Below, in pieces: positions 1-34,872 of a stretch of DNA of 64,000 nucleotides. The first letter of the stretch is position 1. Each line of letters starts with the position of its first letter. Both the position numbers and the translations under genes were made by a program. Under the pieces are notes generated by a model, which saw only the letters and a list, made by a program, of their open reading frames with translations, did no database searches and was not told the origin of the DNA. Location of the stretch: assembly GCF_027596085.1 (NCBI RefSeq), contig NC_072464.1:19826456-19890455 (forward strand), read 5' to 3'. This DNA comes from Anoplopoma fimbria (taxonomy: Eukaryota; Chordata; Actinopteri; Perciformes; Anoplopomatidae).

Positions 1-3000
1 GGGACATTTTGATGGACATTTTTTTTCATTTTCTGGCATTTTAAACACTAAGTGATTGAGAATTTGATTAAAAAAGGAAAACCAATGTTAGTTGCAGCCC
101 TAGAGCCACCTCAGTTTTACTGGGAATCAACCAACTGTCTCCCATATTGAATTACTGGGGAACAGACATACAAAACATTTTTAATTAATCAAATTTAAGT
201 CATGTCACTCAATACTTCTGCAATACCACAGTTAAAAAATCTTCATAGCAGTACTTAAGTAAATGTACCATCACTGAACCTAACATACTCGTGAATCTGT
301 GACTGACTGATCAAAGAAGTGAGATACTTCAGACTTTATGAATCAATTCTCAGACAATAAAACAAGATTGTCTCTCAGCAGCGTGGCTTCTATCCGTCAG
401 AGTATATTTGCATGTGCTGAACATCATCAGCATGCCTCACACGTTCTTGAGTTTCATTAACTTTATTCACAACATCAAAGTATAAAAGACTGAAGACAGT
501 CGCAGCACTGAGCTGATGTTGGATTTTGTTGCAGTTGAAGTGAAGCTAACCGCAAACTTCCCTTTCAGCTCGCTGCAGTGGTTTAACTTCTTCTTCCTCT
601 CCCCTGAAGGCCTCACTCTGCCTCTAACTGCGCTTATCTTTTCAGTTGCACAAGTCTGACGTGTGTGCACAAAGTTGTAAAACGATACCTATTTAAGTTT
701 TTGTTTTATGAAGTGGGACAATTAGTTTGCAAAAAACCTGGACTGCAGGTCAGAGCTTTGATTATGGAAATGTAGATTTAATACAACAACATAAGATTAA
801 AAACACACTCTGTCTTCCCCTCTTGTTCTTTATCTGCCTTCCGTCTTTCACAAAAACATACAGAATTAAAAAAAGAACCCCTCAGGTGTCTTTCATCTCA
901 CAGCGATGCCTTCAGAAAACACTTGTGTGGACCATAAACCACCTGATCTCATACTTAATTACCTGAGAGGTGAGGCGAGGAGGCTGGTGATCTCTGGGCG
1001 TGGAGGGTTATCAGTCTCTCTCTCTTCCTCAGCTGGTTCGTCTGGCTGCTGTGCGGCTCACTGCTTGACAGGCAGCGTCCCGACCAAAAGTAGGGCGACA
1101 ACGCATATATTCAAATCTACAAGGAAGGAAGTGACATGCAACCCTTCCGAAACAGGAATGAAAGATGTTTTGTCTTTATATGGCAATGCACGCTTGCTGA
1201 TAGCGTAGGTGACCACCGCGCCGGGTTTGAATTGATTTAAGAGATGTTTTTTACAGTTTCAGATTAGACATCAGGGTAATACGAATAAGAATAAGGTGGC
1301 GAGAGAGCCCACATTCATTACTCTGATCAACTGGATGTGTCAATTATTTTAATGGATGCATTTTTTTATATTTAATATCTAGATTCAAGACTGGTTGTCA
1401 GTGAGGGAGCTTGTCCTTCCTGTGACCTTTAAATCAAGCAGCCAGAGAGACGGGTGTTTAGATAGACAGACAGTTAGACGAAGAGGCTACAGATTACAGG
1501 TGAGTAGCCAGAACCACAGACAGGTAGTTTTAAATGTTAATGGAAATAGAGACGGATTGGTAAAAAGACAGAAAAGACAGGTAGATACAGAGATAGAGGC
1601 AAAGACACAAACGGGTAGTTTAAAATACCAATCAAAGGAATGGCAGGTAATTAGAGACAAGGAGGTAAATAAGAGAGTCAGACAGGCAGAAATGAGGAAA
1701 TACTGGTAAGTATGTAAGAGAGGCAGGAGGGTGAAGATAGACAGATAAGACTGGAGGAGACAAAAACAGGTGGACAAACAGGTGGTGTCCACATACTTTT
1801 GTCAATATATATGTATAACTGACAGTTTCCCTCTGGGTATGTTAAATACACACACACACACACACTCAAACACACATAAAGGAGAGCGATATGTGCGATA
1901 CAGTCTATGAAAACTTGAATGGGAGTTTTAGAGTTGTCTGTTGCTATGACCGTTGCTAAGGAGTCTGTTGAACCGGAACCTGCAAAGTAGTGCAAAGTCT
2001 CTGAAGTAAGATATTGTTATTTCATAGTTATTGTCTTTTTGAATTAAAGCTAGTATCAGCTAAGCAGTACGTAGAACAGAGCTTGTCTGATGAGTTGGGT
2101 TAGCAGGTAACCTATTTAGTTAGTAAAAGGCTACAGTTTAACAACAACTATGCTTCCTATTTGAAAATTGTGAATATACTGTATAGTAATATTATGAGAC
2201 ATAAATCCATATTAGGAACGTATGACATAAGCTGACAAGTCTAACGACAGTGAAGGAAGTGCTCAGTTTAAATAAAAGTTAAAGTAGCCCTACACATTAT
2301 GCAGATTGGCACATTTCAGAATAATGTTTTCTATATTTTTATATTTTATTAATTATTTTATTATAATTATGGATTTATTGATGGGATGATCCCTTAAATG
2401 TAAAGCTGTCAAATTAAATGTAGTGCAGAAAAAGTATATATATATATATATTTTTTTTGTGGATTAGAGGTGAGGTATATAACATTGACATATTAAAATA
2501 AAGTACATCAAAATTGTAGAAAAATGTACAAAGATACATCCAACCATTGCTTATTAAACAGTAATTTTGTAATTTATCATTATTTATTTAACCAGACAAA
2601 AAAGCAAAGAGGGCCGTATGAAACGACACCAAATAGAACAAAAACAGGCCAGTTGTGGACTGTATGGAAACGGGAAACTCAAGTATAGTACCTTATTTGT
2701 ACTGAAGTACAATTAATCAAGTAGCTACTTTGTACTTCTGTACAAATTTAAGGTACTCTACTTGAGTTTTCCAATTTATGCGGTAACTTTTTATCTGAAT
2801 GCAGAAGGAACTGTTGTACTTTTTATCCCATAACTTATATCTGACACATATAGTTATGAGTTACTTTTTAGAGAAAGATTGTATTTTATCAAGAAAGCAC
2901 ATGATAAGCACATGGAAAACACTAAGTACAATTCAGTAACTCTTAAACAGAAAAGCAAATGTTGTATTGCTAAACCTGTTTTTTCATCCTTCTGCTATTA

Positions 3001-3102
3001 ACTATCACACGACCTCCCAGACTTACAGCAACCTATGTTCCTAATACTTCATATAAGGATAACGACCTGCTGTACTTTCACATCCTGTCGTCTGCTGCCA
3101 TC
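1..3102. other. Gene-poor upstream interval
   Basis: I see no supportable exon on either strand. Short open frames here have no flanking splice sites, no family resemblance and no codon structure. The stretch is AT-rich and holds decayed simple repeats. About 2670-2880 is a dispersed teleost repeat built from words like 'acttgagta' and 'gtacttc', which recurs near 8690, 20740, 29940, 33100 and 50900. It may contain the promoter of the small gene starting at 3103, but no clear core elements were found. Confidence 0.6.
1440..1790. repeat. Decayed GACA/GATA-type simple repeat
   Basis: The stretch is built from diverged 'gacag', 'agata' and 'caggtag' words in one strand orientation, as expected of an old tetranucleotide satellite. 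The two overlapping open frames here, one per strand, are by-products of the biased composition and are not proposed as genes. Confidence 0.5.
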
Positions 3103-4669
<1,567 letters not shown>

Positions 4670-4823
4670 TCAACAGACTGCAGCCAGGACATGACTTTTA
4701 GAGGAGGTGGACATTCTGAATATTTACAAAAATAACTTGTGTTAACACGTGTTTTAATATTAACTTTATTCAAAATAAGAAAAAGAAAAAATGGTTTAAA
4801 ATATCCTGAAAAAGCCAAAATCA

Positions 4824-4829
4824 AATAAA
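4824..4829 (+). terminator. Poly(A) signal AATAAA of the small gene
   Basis: This canonical hexamer lies 155 bases past the stop codon at 4669, with GT-rich sequence further downstream. It is consistent with a short 3' UTR. Confidence 0.4.
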
Positions 4830-5019
4830 GCCTACCACATCTCGTTTCTCACTCAGCTTAGAGCTGCTGTTCTTCCTCTGGTCATTGAGGTTTGCATACT
4901 AAAAACAATTTCAGGAAGAAGAGAGAGATTTTGTGAGCTTTAATTTGTGTTTGGAAACTTAGATTATATCAATTATTATTAAGTAATCTTTGTGGTTTTT
5001 TTGTTTGTTTACTTACATA

Positions 5020-5790
5020 TACACCAAAATATATGTGGTTGAGATCATACAGAAGTAGAAAGATTGGACAAATGATGCAACTATCGGATGGAAAGATGGA
5101 TGAGTATTTGTGTTTGGATTTATTTACAATTATTTATTTTTTACATTGTTAACCTATCACATGCATAAAAGGTAATACACTACTTCAGAGACTCAAATTA
5201 TATTACCAATTACAAACAAAATAAGAAGGTGAAAACATACAGTATGTTGATTACATTTTGAATGTTTCATTTTTTAATTTTAACATGTATTGTAATTAAT
5301 AAATAGATAAACAACTTGTTTATGTAAGGGGTTTATGTTGATTATTCAATATAATTGTGCCTATTATGGATGAAACAGTAAATGTGTTGTCACTTTTTTA
5401 TTCCATATACAAATATATGTGGTTGAGGTCAAACAGAAGTGCAAAGACCGGGCAAATAATACAACTATAAAGGTTGAGAGATGGATTCGTGTTTTGTTTG
5501 GATTTATTAATCGTTATTAGTTTTGTAAAGTTCATGTGAGTGTGTTTGTGTGTGTGTTCCTTGTCATTTTTATTTAATAAATAAATAAAAACACCCTTGT
5601 GTCAGGTGTTTATGTTGAATTAAAAAATATGATTGGGCCTATTATGGATTATAGGAGTAAACTATGTGTTGTTGTTTTAATTGCATAATTGGGGTTGAGG
5701 TCAAGCAGAGCTGTGTAAATGATAACAGGTAGAGAGATTGACAAGTATTTTTTGTGGATGTATTTACTATCATTTATTCTTTTAAATATT
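5020..5790 (+). repeat. Degenerate tandem triplication, unit about 280-380 bp
   Basis: Three diverged copies begin near 5022, 5403 and 5690. Each has 'tgtggttgag(g/a)tca', then 'cagaa', then 'gagagat', then 'tttggattta'. The first two copies also share 'tgtttatgttga' followed by 'gcctattatgga' (5329 and 5606). There is no coding capacity. It lies between the small gene and ALG11. Confidence 0.6.
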
Positions 5791-6027
5791 AGTAAAAAGG
5801 AGGAAGGAAAATAGCATTGTCACTAAATAGCATTCAAGAGAAGAATCTGCCTCCAAGACTAATCTTGGACATGTTTGCCAAGAATTGATTGAACCACAAG
5901 TATTTATGTATAAACCACACAGTTTCACACTTACTAATACTTCCGATCTGACACTTTTCATACATGTAAGCCAGACTGATCCTAACTGTAGGCCTGTGGT
6001 TATTTTTATGATCCATACTATAATAAT

Positions 6028-6206
6028 AATCAATCCTTTATTAGTCCCACAATGGGGAAATTACAATTCTCTGCATTTAACCCATCCCAGAGGAGCAGTG
6101 GGCTGCTGGGAGGCGCAACTCGGCATGTTGACTGTAGAAGGGTTTGAACCACCAACCTTGTGGTTGCGGGACAAGTGCTCCACCTCATGTGCCACAGCCG
6201 CCCCAA
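6028..6206 (-). mobile_element. tRNA-derived SINE (minus orientation)
   Basis: Read on the minus strand it starts ggggcggctgtggcacatga, has an A-box-like head, then a B box (ggttcaaacc), and ends with 'ttgtgggactaataaagg' and an ATT-rich tail. A second copy lies at 46051-46255 on the plus strand. A solo tail also lies at 59535-59565. It is not a functional tRNA: the cloverleaf cannot be completed and the body continues for another 100 bases. Confidence 0.75.
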
Positions 6207-6258
6207 CTGTAAACCTGATTGTGGCAGTGATCATGTAATATATCTCTATCTATATGTA

Positions 6259-6484
6259 TACAGTACCAGTCAGAAGTTTGGACACACCTTCTCATTCAAC
6301 TACTTTGAAGAATATAAAATATAAAACATATTCTGGTTTGTTGAGCATTTGTTTGTTTACCACATAATTCCATATGTGTTCCTTCATAGTTTGGATGTCT
6401 TCAATATTAATCTACAATGTAGAAAAAAATAAAAATAAAGAAAAACCATTGAATGAGAAGGTGTGTCCAAACTTTTGACTGGTA

Positions 6485-6490
<6 letters not shown>
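6259..6490 (+). mobile_element. Tc1-type MITE, copy 1
   Basis: A 230-bp element with inverted ends of about 40 bp: left tacagtaccagtcagaagtt, right ending acttttgactggtactgta, inserted at TA. It has no transposase. Five further copies are in the window (7684, 8130, 8420, 56751, 60292). Two of these (8420 and 56751) have the opposite internal orientation. Confidence 0.9.

Positions 6491-6547
<57 letters not shown>
6487..6547. repeat. (TA)n microsatellite
   Basis: A perfect TA run of about 30 units, seeded directly at the right end (tgta) of the preceding MITE. It may have grown from the TA target duplication. Confidence 0.9.
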
Positions 6548-6549
<2 letters not shown>

Positions 6550-6670
6550 ATTAGTTTTTATTTGTTATATGTTATTTTCTATATTTTGTATGTGTATACA
6601 TTTGTTTGGCACTACTTGTATTCTTACATGTGTTGTAAATGAGTAAATAAATAGATAAACATCATGTGTC

Positions 6671-6772
6671 GATGACGTAGAGGTAAACAAACGCTGAGCC
6701 AATCAGAGAGAGGCAGCTCGGTCAGCTGACAGACGCTTCCGGGTTTGTGTCGTCGAGTGTTGTGTTGTCAAA
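6671..6772 (+). promoter_or_regulatory. Putative ALG11 promoter
   Basis: Immediately upstream of the ALG11 start are a TGACGT half-CRE (6673-6678), an NF-Y-type CCAATCAG (6699-6706) and an ETS-type CTTCCGGG (6727-6734). The surrounding stretch is more CpG-rich than its flanks. There is no TATA box. This arrangement is typical of a TATA-less housekeeping promoter. The motif identities are read by eye. Confidence 0.5.
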
Positions 6773-12100
<5,328 letters not shown>

Positions 12101-12268
12101 AGAGGAACAGTCGAGGCCCGGTGTCCACCAGGGACCAGGACTTTATGTTTAATTAATTCTGCTCTACAGATATATGAGGTTAAACAGGGAGACATATCTA
12201 CGTTTAAAACAGGCTAAGCTTCCGACGCTGTCACTAAAGCGTGACATAGTGTCTCATTCTTAATTTCA

Positions 12269-12274
12269 AATAAA
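12269..12274 (+). terminator. Candidate ALG11 poly(A) signal AATAAA
   Basis: This is the first AATAAA after the ALG11 stop, 169 bases downstream. A later AATAAA near 13438 could serve a longer 3' UTR. Confidence 0.4.
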
Positions 12275-14348
12275 AGAAAACGGAGCAGAAATTGTTAAGT
12301 TCATGATGGACCCCCAGAGACAAACTTGAAGCTAAAAGGTTAAGCATGTGTCAAACTCACAATGACTGTTCACCAAACAAACAGAAACATGGAGGAGCAG
12401 CAAAGAAGAAGCATTGTTCAATATCAGCAGATCTCTGTAATGTCTGTAGTGTCAAAGGTCAATGTCTGACCTCCAGCTGAAAGCCTCCCCCAAACAAAAA
12501 ACCTTAACAGGGCTGATCGCTTTAATGTCCATTTGAAGAAATTCCAGTGACCCAGCTTGGAGAAGCAGATGACAGATGAAACATAAACATCGTGTTCACC
12601 ATCAAACTATCAATGTTGATGTGACGTTGGCTAAATTCAGGAAGCTTTTAATCACATTATCCCAAGTGGGAAGTTACATTTACAAGAGGAAATCTATTTT
12701 GGGATTGTTTATTTTCTTATCAGGTGTTAAATGACAATGTTATCATTAATGTCTTATCACTCTGACATTTGGTACAGGACCTGTTGAGCCTTGATTACCA
12801 CAGAGGCTGAAAGCGGAGGGATATTGATCATGCTAAGCTAGCAGTTTTCCCCTGCTTCAAGTCTTTATGCTAAGCTAAACCAAACACATGCTGCACAGAT
12901 AATAAACTTCCATGAATCTTCCCGTCTGACAATGAAGCATATACAAAAATGTTCCTTTAAGGCGTTAAATTAAATGTTACATTTCAAACAGCTTTTTATG
13001 CAACACCACTGAAGGCCAAATGTGTTTGTTAGTGTGGAAGTGAGTTGTATCAAGTTAATACTGGTGATACTTTTATATAGAATTTATTCATGATGATGTT
13101 TTCATCCGTTTTCCGAATTACTGACAGATTCTTAAATAGATGTAAAGGGGTTTGCAATGTTGTATTTCCTGTCGTGGTTACCGAAATGAAGACTTTTCTT
13201 TTGTTGTTTCTATGCACATCAACGGAGCACTTCAAAACGTGTTTGGGTTAAGATGATGGCCGAATCGCTCTTATTTAAATGCTGTTTCACTTCCTGCATT
13301 CCTGTTTGTAATGAGTTCACAAATATATTATAAAGTGTGAAATATTAAAAATCTTTATTTCATAGAGGCATTATTACTATTTAGGTATGTCCATGTAGAG
13401 AGGATGAGAAACTGAAGTTCTACTTAAACAATACTGCAATAAACGCAATCGTCAAACACTTCATAGAAACTGCTTGTTTGTGCTGCCAACTTGTGGCAAG
13501 AAACAGTTAAAGCACAGCAAAGGTACAAACACTGCTGCTTATTAGAGAATATCTTACATTTATTTATTTATTCTGCACCAAAGTGAAGAATAACATTAAA
13601 TCCTATGAAAAGACCAATACCAACAACAGATAAAACACTATTTCAAAAAAAATTAAATTGTTTGGGTTTTTAAAGATTTACCTCTTTAGTAGGAACCAAT
13701 TGGCCCGGAGCTGAGAGCCAGAACAGAAAATAATCGAGAGACAGATCAACACATTGTTAGTTCGGGTCTTTTTGTGGGATTTGTTAAAAGTTAGAAAGAT
13801 ATCAAATAACGCTAGACTTATAAGTTATAAAATACATAACAACGGACGAAAAAACCTAACAACTGGACGTTCAGACATGCTTGAACTGCTCCCTCAAGCT
13901 GTCTTTTTGTATTCTTCATAGAGTCAGACAAAGTGTGGCAGGTGAAAACATCAGATCTGTGTGGAGAGATGAGGAGACTGTGACCTATCTCCAACACACA
14001 ACAACAATATATTTGCATTAACTTTTGCCAATTTCCTGGAAATGTAATTAGAATTTTCACTAAATTTGGATGCCTTGACCTATGACCTTTCGCCATCCTT
14101 CAGGTGTGGCTGTTCAGAACAGCTTTTAACACTTTTAGACCTGGTTGGATAATTCAATGTACAAATGAGTTTGTTTAAAGCAAACTGAGGCCTTAAAACT
14201 GAATGAATAGGACAGTGATACTGGCTGGTTAAAGGTCACTGCAGAAGAAAGCTCCTTATTTGTCTAACAAACAAATGCATCTCTTCCCCCATGAAACATT
14301 TGCAACGCTGAATTTAACATGTTTTAGTTAATGCTTTCTTGTTTTGAC
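12275..14348. other. ALG11/NEK5 convergent intergenic region
   Basis: The two genes end tail-to-tail here, so the stretch holds both 3' UTRs. At 12815-12965 there is a copy of the dispersed 'gctaagct' repeat. T-rich 'tttatt' words near 13560 and 13362 are possible minus-strand poly(A) signals for NEK5. No exon was found. Confidence 0.5.
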
Positions 14349-29456
<15,108 letters not shown>

Positions 29457-30202
29457 AACACCTGTAAGACCTGTAAAAAGAAACACAATAAAGTTTTTAC
29501 ACTGAAATGAGAGAAGAGAAAGTTTTTCAATTGCCAAGACAGAAAGAAAATGTGCCTTATTGCTAGTGAATGCTAATCTACCAGCTTGTTATTTTTTTTT
29601 TTTTTTGTTTAAGGCTGCAACCAACAATTATTTTCATTTTCAATCAATCTGCTGAAGCCTAAATGTCTGTTTTAAAAAAAAGAAATCTAAAGTATTAGGT
29701 TTATAGCGTTATAAAACAGAGAAAAGTGTGTGCAGCATTTTATGTCGTAGCTCCAAGTGAAGCCAACAGCACTACATCATTATTTAATAAGCTAATCATT
29801 TATATTGTAAGTGAAATATGTTTTTAAATAAAGTAGCAACTATTAAATAAATGTAATGAAGTTAAAAGTATAGTATTTGCCTTAAAATATAGTAGAGTTG
29901 AAGTATAAAGTCGCATAAAAAATAGAAATGCACATGTCAAGTACCTCAATATTGTACTAAAATATTGTACTTGAGTACTTAGTAACTTTTTTTGTATTGG
30001 ACTGAATATAATGATTATTTTATTTATGGATTAATCTGCTGGTTATTAATCAACTGATTGTAAAAATTGTGAAAATTATGAAAATGGTATAAAATGCCTA
30101 AAGTGCCTTTAAATTGTGTTTTTTGTGCAATAATTTTAATCTGTAAAATATCTAAATCCATATAGTGAAGTATAATTTGTGAATGAACTCTGGCTCACAG
30201 AA

Positions 30203-30533
30203 AGGTCAAAGGTCAACAACACAGTGACGAGTTCCGGCGGAAGTAGCCCGTTGCCATGGAGACAGATACACAGGCTACACTAACTTAGCTTCCAAGCTAA
30301 CACAACATCAGTTTCGGGCCAAATAGCAGTTTTTTTCCCCACATTTAAGTGTCAGATAATAACATTTATTCTTACCCTCTACAGAGTTGTCTTGTTCTGA
30401 GAAGTCACATAGTGGAAATAATTAAAGCGGTGGAAATAAACTTTAAACTAAGGAGGCGTTGTGTCTACGGTCTGCGTTTGTCAACTACGGCAAGCGCAAA
30501 GGAGGAAACGCATGGAATGCTGGGAGTTGTAGT
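30203..30533 (-). promoter_or_regulatory. Putative NEK5 promoter region
   Basis: Upstream of the first coding exon are a perfect DR1 (AGGTCA-A-AGGTCA, 30203-30215), an ETS-type CGGAAGT (30238-30244), an RFX X-box-like GTTGCCATGGAGAC (30250-30263) and a near-consensus ZNF143/Staf site (minus strand ACTACAACTCCCAGCATTCC, 30533-30514). A possible non-coding exon 1 ends at 30376 with donor G|GTAAGA. If the start site is just below the ZNF143 site, the X-box, DR1 and ETS sites lie early in intron 1. An X-box would fit a ciliary gene. These are motif readings by eye only. Confidence 0.5.
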
Positions 30534-30599
30534 CGTAGTAGTTTTTTGCGTAATTCGACAAAAACGCCTCTTTTTTCCAGCATATTGATAAAATAAACA

Positions 30600-31177
30600 T
30601 AAAGTTAGAGTCAGTTTATGATAATAAGAAATCCTTAAGAACTCAACAGCCAGTTTACATTAACTTTGACAGTTTATTCTTGTATAATTTCAAAGGTATT
30701 CCTAATAAACCGCATTTGTTACAATATTTGAAACAATTAACCAGTTAATTGATTAATTGATTACCAGATATTTTGATAGATCACGGTGTTCCTCAGATTT
30801 ATTTTCAAATTTTCAGATTATTGTTTCAATTTGTATTGAATTACTTGAACTTTAAAATTCATAATATAACATTTAACATTTACCATGAAAGCCCAAAAAG
30901 TGATTGATCAATTCTGAAAATGCAGTTTTATTGTCGTACTTATATTATTTATTTAAAACTTTAACAGTTTAAGAATCTAAAAAAAAAAAAAAAGAAGAAG
31001 CAAAACCTGTCAATCAATGTGGGGGGTGGGGGGCAGAAAGACTTATTTTTGTTTCAGCATTTATCATTTGTTCTAACTCAGTTCCTGCAATGTGACATGT
31101 GACAGTTATCAGGAAATGATCAGTTGTTTTCTGTACAAGAGTTTGAGGTATTTGGATGAGGCAAGACAACTACTCAA

Positions 31178-31218
<41 letters not shown>

Positions 31219-34090
31219 ATCACACACACACACAAACACACACACACACAGTAGTGCAGTGATGACACAGACACATTCAGCAGTACAAAATAGGAGTGGC
31301 GATGTGTGATTTAAATGGAAAACAGAAGAGGAAGTGGCCTCTAGGGTGCCCTTAAAATTGAGAAGTTGCAATTCAGTGAAATAAAGGCTGCCCCCATGCT
31401 AGAACACTTTCTGCACACTAGTACCCATTTTAATTTTTTCACCCCTTCCCCTCAGACCGTCTGGGTCTGCCACTATCTCTGCAGTCATCTCTCACCTGTC
31501 CACTCTGTAATCAGAACCAGAGGCTTCACTGCGACTGCAAAGACAAGATCCTGATTTAAGTCCTTAGTTTGGCACCAGAGGTTTGACGCTTTATTCACAG
31601 TTACAGATCATGTTGCCGTTGTCACATTTTAGCCATCACACCCCAGAAGGATATGCCGGGAATCCATAGTGTGTGTGTATGTGTGTGTGTGTGTGTGTGA
31701 AGTTATTCATGGTGTACTGTATGTTACACTATCTGAAAGAGTGGTGGAAATGTAGTGTAAGCATCTTCTACTGAATGTGTCTTATTAATACATTCATACA
31801 TATTTAGTTGTGATAAGCTAGGCTAACTAAATCTTGAACCTATATATGCACTGAACATACAGACGTGAAACTGATATTCCTCTCACCTGATAGTGGAGGA
31901 CACAGAATTAACAAAGTTATAATGAATAATCTGTCTTTGGCTCCCATCTCTTACCTTTTCAATTATCAGCTTTATTCACGTTCCCACAGCAAAAAGACAC
32001 ACTCAAAACCAAAATGGATTTATTTATTCAAAACGCAACGCACATTTTTATCTGGAGATCTGAGAACATTTGTAAATTAAAGGTTGCCTTCAAGAGTCCA
32101 TCCTTAAATGACATTTTGAGCCAAACCATTGAACTTGATGTCTCAAGTTTTTGAGTTTGTCCAACTAGTTTACCCTTCTCTTACTTACCGAAAATTGGAG
32201 ATGTTAGCACGCTCACATTTGTTAATTGGCTCCAAATACAAAGTAGTCTACAGTTGAGGCTGAAGGGTCATTATTCTGCAGGTATTTGGTCATAAACCAA
32301 AGTATTAGACAAATGAAAATGTTGACCTCATGGTGCCAGATGAAAGATCACAGGAATACCAAAATTATTGTATTATTTAATCCATCCATCTATGTTTAAA
32401 TAAATGTCATTGCAGTTAGATAAGCCAAAAGTCATTTGTAAACTAGGTGCCTTGTTCATTTGTTTAAGTAACATTTGTTGTACTTCAGTGATGTTTTGTG
32501 CCATCGTAGTAGTGCAAGTACCTAAAAATATATATTTTTTATAAAGTTCTTGAGTAAATGTACTGACTTCCTGTCCAGCACTGATTACTTTATGCGTTTT
32601 CTTCTCCAAATCTAATTTTTGTAAAGCCTTGTTGATTTGAAAAACAAAATAAAACTGAAGTTTAGTTAAATAAAATATATATTTTTTTTATTCAAAGGCG
32701 ATGATGTGACGGGCTGTAGGGTTGCCGTGGTTATTAACTTCTGTAGTCATATGACCCTCTTTGAACAACCTTCTCTCTGATCCTTCAAGGTGACACACCA
32801 CCGCTAACCACCTGGCTCATTTCCCATGATCCCCCTGGGTGAGGTCCCTCTGATTAGTGCCTTAATCAAGGACAAATTTCCACTGTGATCAAATGACACA
32901 CAGGCTGAGTGCTCGCTGTGACAGCTGATCTGGGGTCAGTCCTCCGAGGTGACGGCGGCAGACACACAGTCGCATAATGACACAGCAGTCACTGCGTTCA
33001 AATAAACAAGTCAATGACAACGGTACACAGTGATATTCATCTTTAAAGGTAATACTATAAACACTGTGTACTCGTCAGTGCTGGAATAAGCACTTAGATT
33101 ATTTACTTAGGAACAAGTACTTATACAACATGGTAGAAATACTCTACTAGTTTATTCCAGTGGTTTCCAACATAGGGGTCAGCCCTATCTATTTCAGTTC
33201 ATGGAATTTTTGTCATGTTTTTATGTGAAATGTTGATAATTTGAACAGCAATTGAAATTAAACCGTGTGAGATATTTGGAGGGGAAATGTTTATTTGGTG
33301 GAACTGATGAGGACATCTAAATCATGTCAAGAGACAAAACTACACACAAGACAAAAGGGAAATTACACCTGACTTAATCTTTAACATTGTATTGTACTTT
33401 ATACTCTCATTATATTTTTATGTCAAATTCAGAGTAACTAGTGCTGTCAGATAAATATAGTGAAGAAAAAGAACAATATTAAGTACTAAATACTGATAGT
33501 AAAATAAATAAATAAATAAATAGTTAAGTCTGAAAAGTTCAAAAGATGTTCCTTGAATAAGTGATTTGAAATTCAAAAGTCAAGTTGATCAAATATCCTC
33601 TACATCAGCGTTACATCTAGACTAAAAGATTTTTCCCCCATCACTTCAAACAGTTTAAAACTGTATTCATGGTTTTTGCAGGAAATAGCAAAAATAACTT
33701 AAAAGGTTGCCCGCTTCCTGCCCATGAAATCCTCGACAGAAAGCTGTGAAATCACATTTAAAACCACAAGCAAACCATCGTAGGGATGTGAAGTTAAAGG
33801 AAATGAGAGTCTTCAGCCGTGTTAGCAGCTGTGGGCTAAATGCTAAATGTTTTACCTGATGGTGGCGCTAAACGGAAAGTTAGAGGTTCATCAAAGTTAA
33901 TACAATAAATCCTGAGGGGATCATGAGTGTCTAAACCTTTTTTTAACAATCCAACAATAGTTTTTGAGATAATCAGTCTGGACTAAAGTAGTCAATAGAG
34001 CGGTGCAGCTAGCGTCCCTAAAAACGTTCATTTATTCAGAGGACACTTAACAGCTTAACAAGGATTGAAATGAATAAAAACACACCAGAG
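30600..34090. other. NEK5/ITM2B intergenic interval
   Basis: I see no exon. The stretch holds an AC microsatellite (31175-31252), a G-rich run (31021-31034), short TG runs near 31672-31699, an (ATAA)n run near 33505 and diverged dispersed repeats. Both flanking genes are transcribed leftward, so this is the ITM2B downstream region and the NEK5 upstream region. Confidence 0.5.
31175..31252. repeat. Interrupted (AC)n microsatellite
   Basis: CA repeats with AAAC and AATC interruptions. Confidence 0.9.
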
Positions 34091-34116
34091 CACAGTGTTT
34101 GTATTTTTCTATTTTG

Positions 34117-34122
34117 TTTATT
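34117..34122 (-). terminator. Candidate ITM2B poly(A) signal
   Basis: AATAAA on the minus strand (plus TTTATT), about 750 bases after the ITM2B stop. GT-rich sequence follows on that strand only weakly. The 3' UTR would contain a run of about 26 A (plus T-run at 34670-34695). Confidence 0.35.
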
Positions 34123-34872
34123 GTGTTGGTCTGTTCGTATCTTTAAAGAGATTATATACACAAATTAGTACAACAGGAAGAGTTATCCAAAAAAAAGTAC
34201 ACATTCAAAAAAAGACAGACAACCCTTGAGAAAAAGATTTTAAAATAAGTGTGTTTTAACTCCCTGCTGTGGATTTTATTTCTCATAAAGCTTAACAATA
34301 GAAGCACGTTTTCACACTCTTATTTTAAGATCATTTTCCAGTTAAGAAAGAACAGGTGCAGTGTATTAATAGCTACAGCAGACAAAATACAAAAAAAACC
34401 TCTCCCTGGACTGATCTGCTTTAACAACCAGGATGAGTGGTATAAAAGTCGCACTTTCTCCTGAAACTTAATATGTTTGTACTGAAAGAAAGGCCAACTG
34501 AATTTACCCTTGACTACTGACATACGCGTTCATGCTAATAATTGCAGTTATTTTGATTAAAATAATTTACTCTTTATAATCAGCTGACTTTTAACTAGTT
34601 ATTTATGAAAACATTCCAAGAAGACCCCCGTACAGAAAAGTGGAAAAATACACAAACTCTTTGCCTTATTTTTTTTTTTTTTTTTTTTTTTTTTTGGAAT
34701 CACAATCAATGAATATTTTTACCAAACAGCTTCACATTTCACTCCTCTCAACCAGTCAAACTACCTGAAGTAAAGGACAGAGAAAAAAAGACAGGTGGGT
34801 TTAAAAAAAAAAAAAAACAGATCTCACTGCACGCCAGTGACTTTAAGAGCAGCTCTGATGCTACAAGGACTC

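Noticed and set aside
906..1208. 100-aa plus-strand open frame in the upstream interval
   Set aside because: No in-phase splice sites, no homology I can recognise, and Ser-rich low-complexity content. It was left out of the features.
5885..6238. 117-aa open frame
   Set aside because: Most of it is antisense SINE sequence. The ETLWLRDK-like part recurs at 45876-46196 in the other SINE copy.
30349..30588. 79-aa plus-strand open frame in the NEK5 upstream region
   Set aside because: It overlaps the likely promoter and 5' untranslated exon of NEK5 and ends in low-complexity Val and Phe runs.
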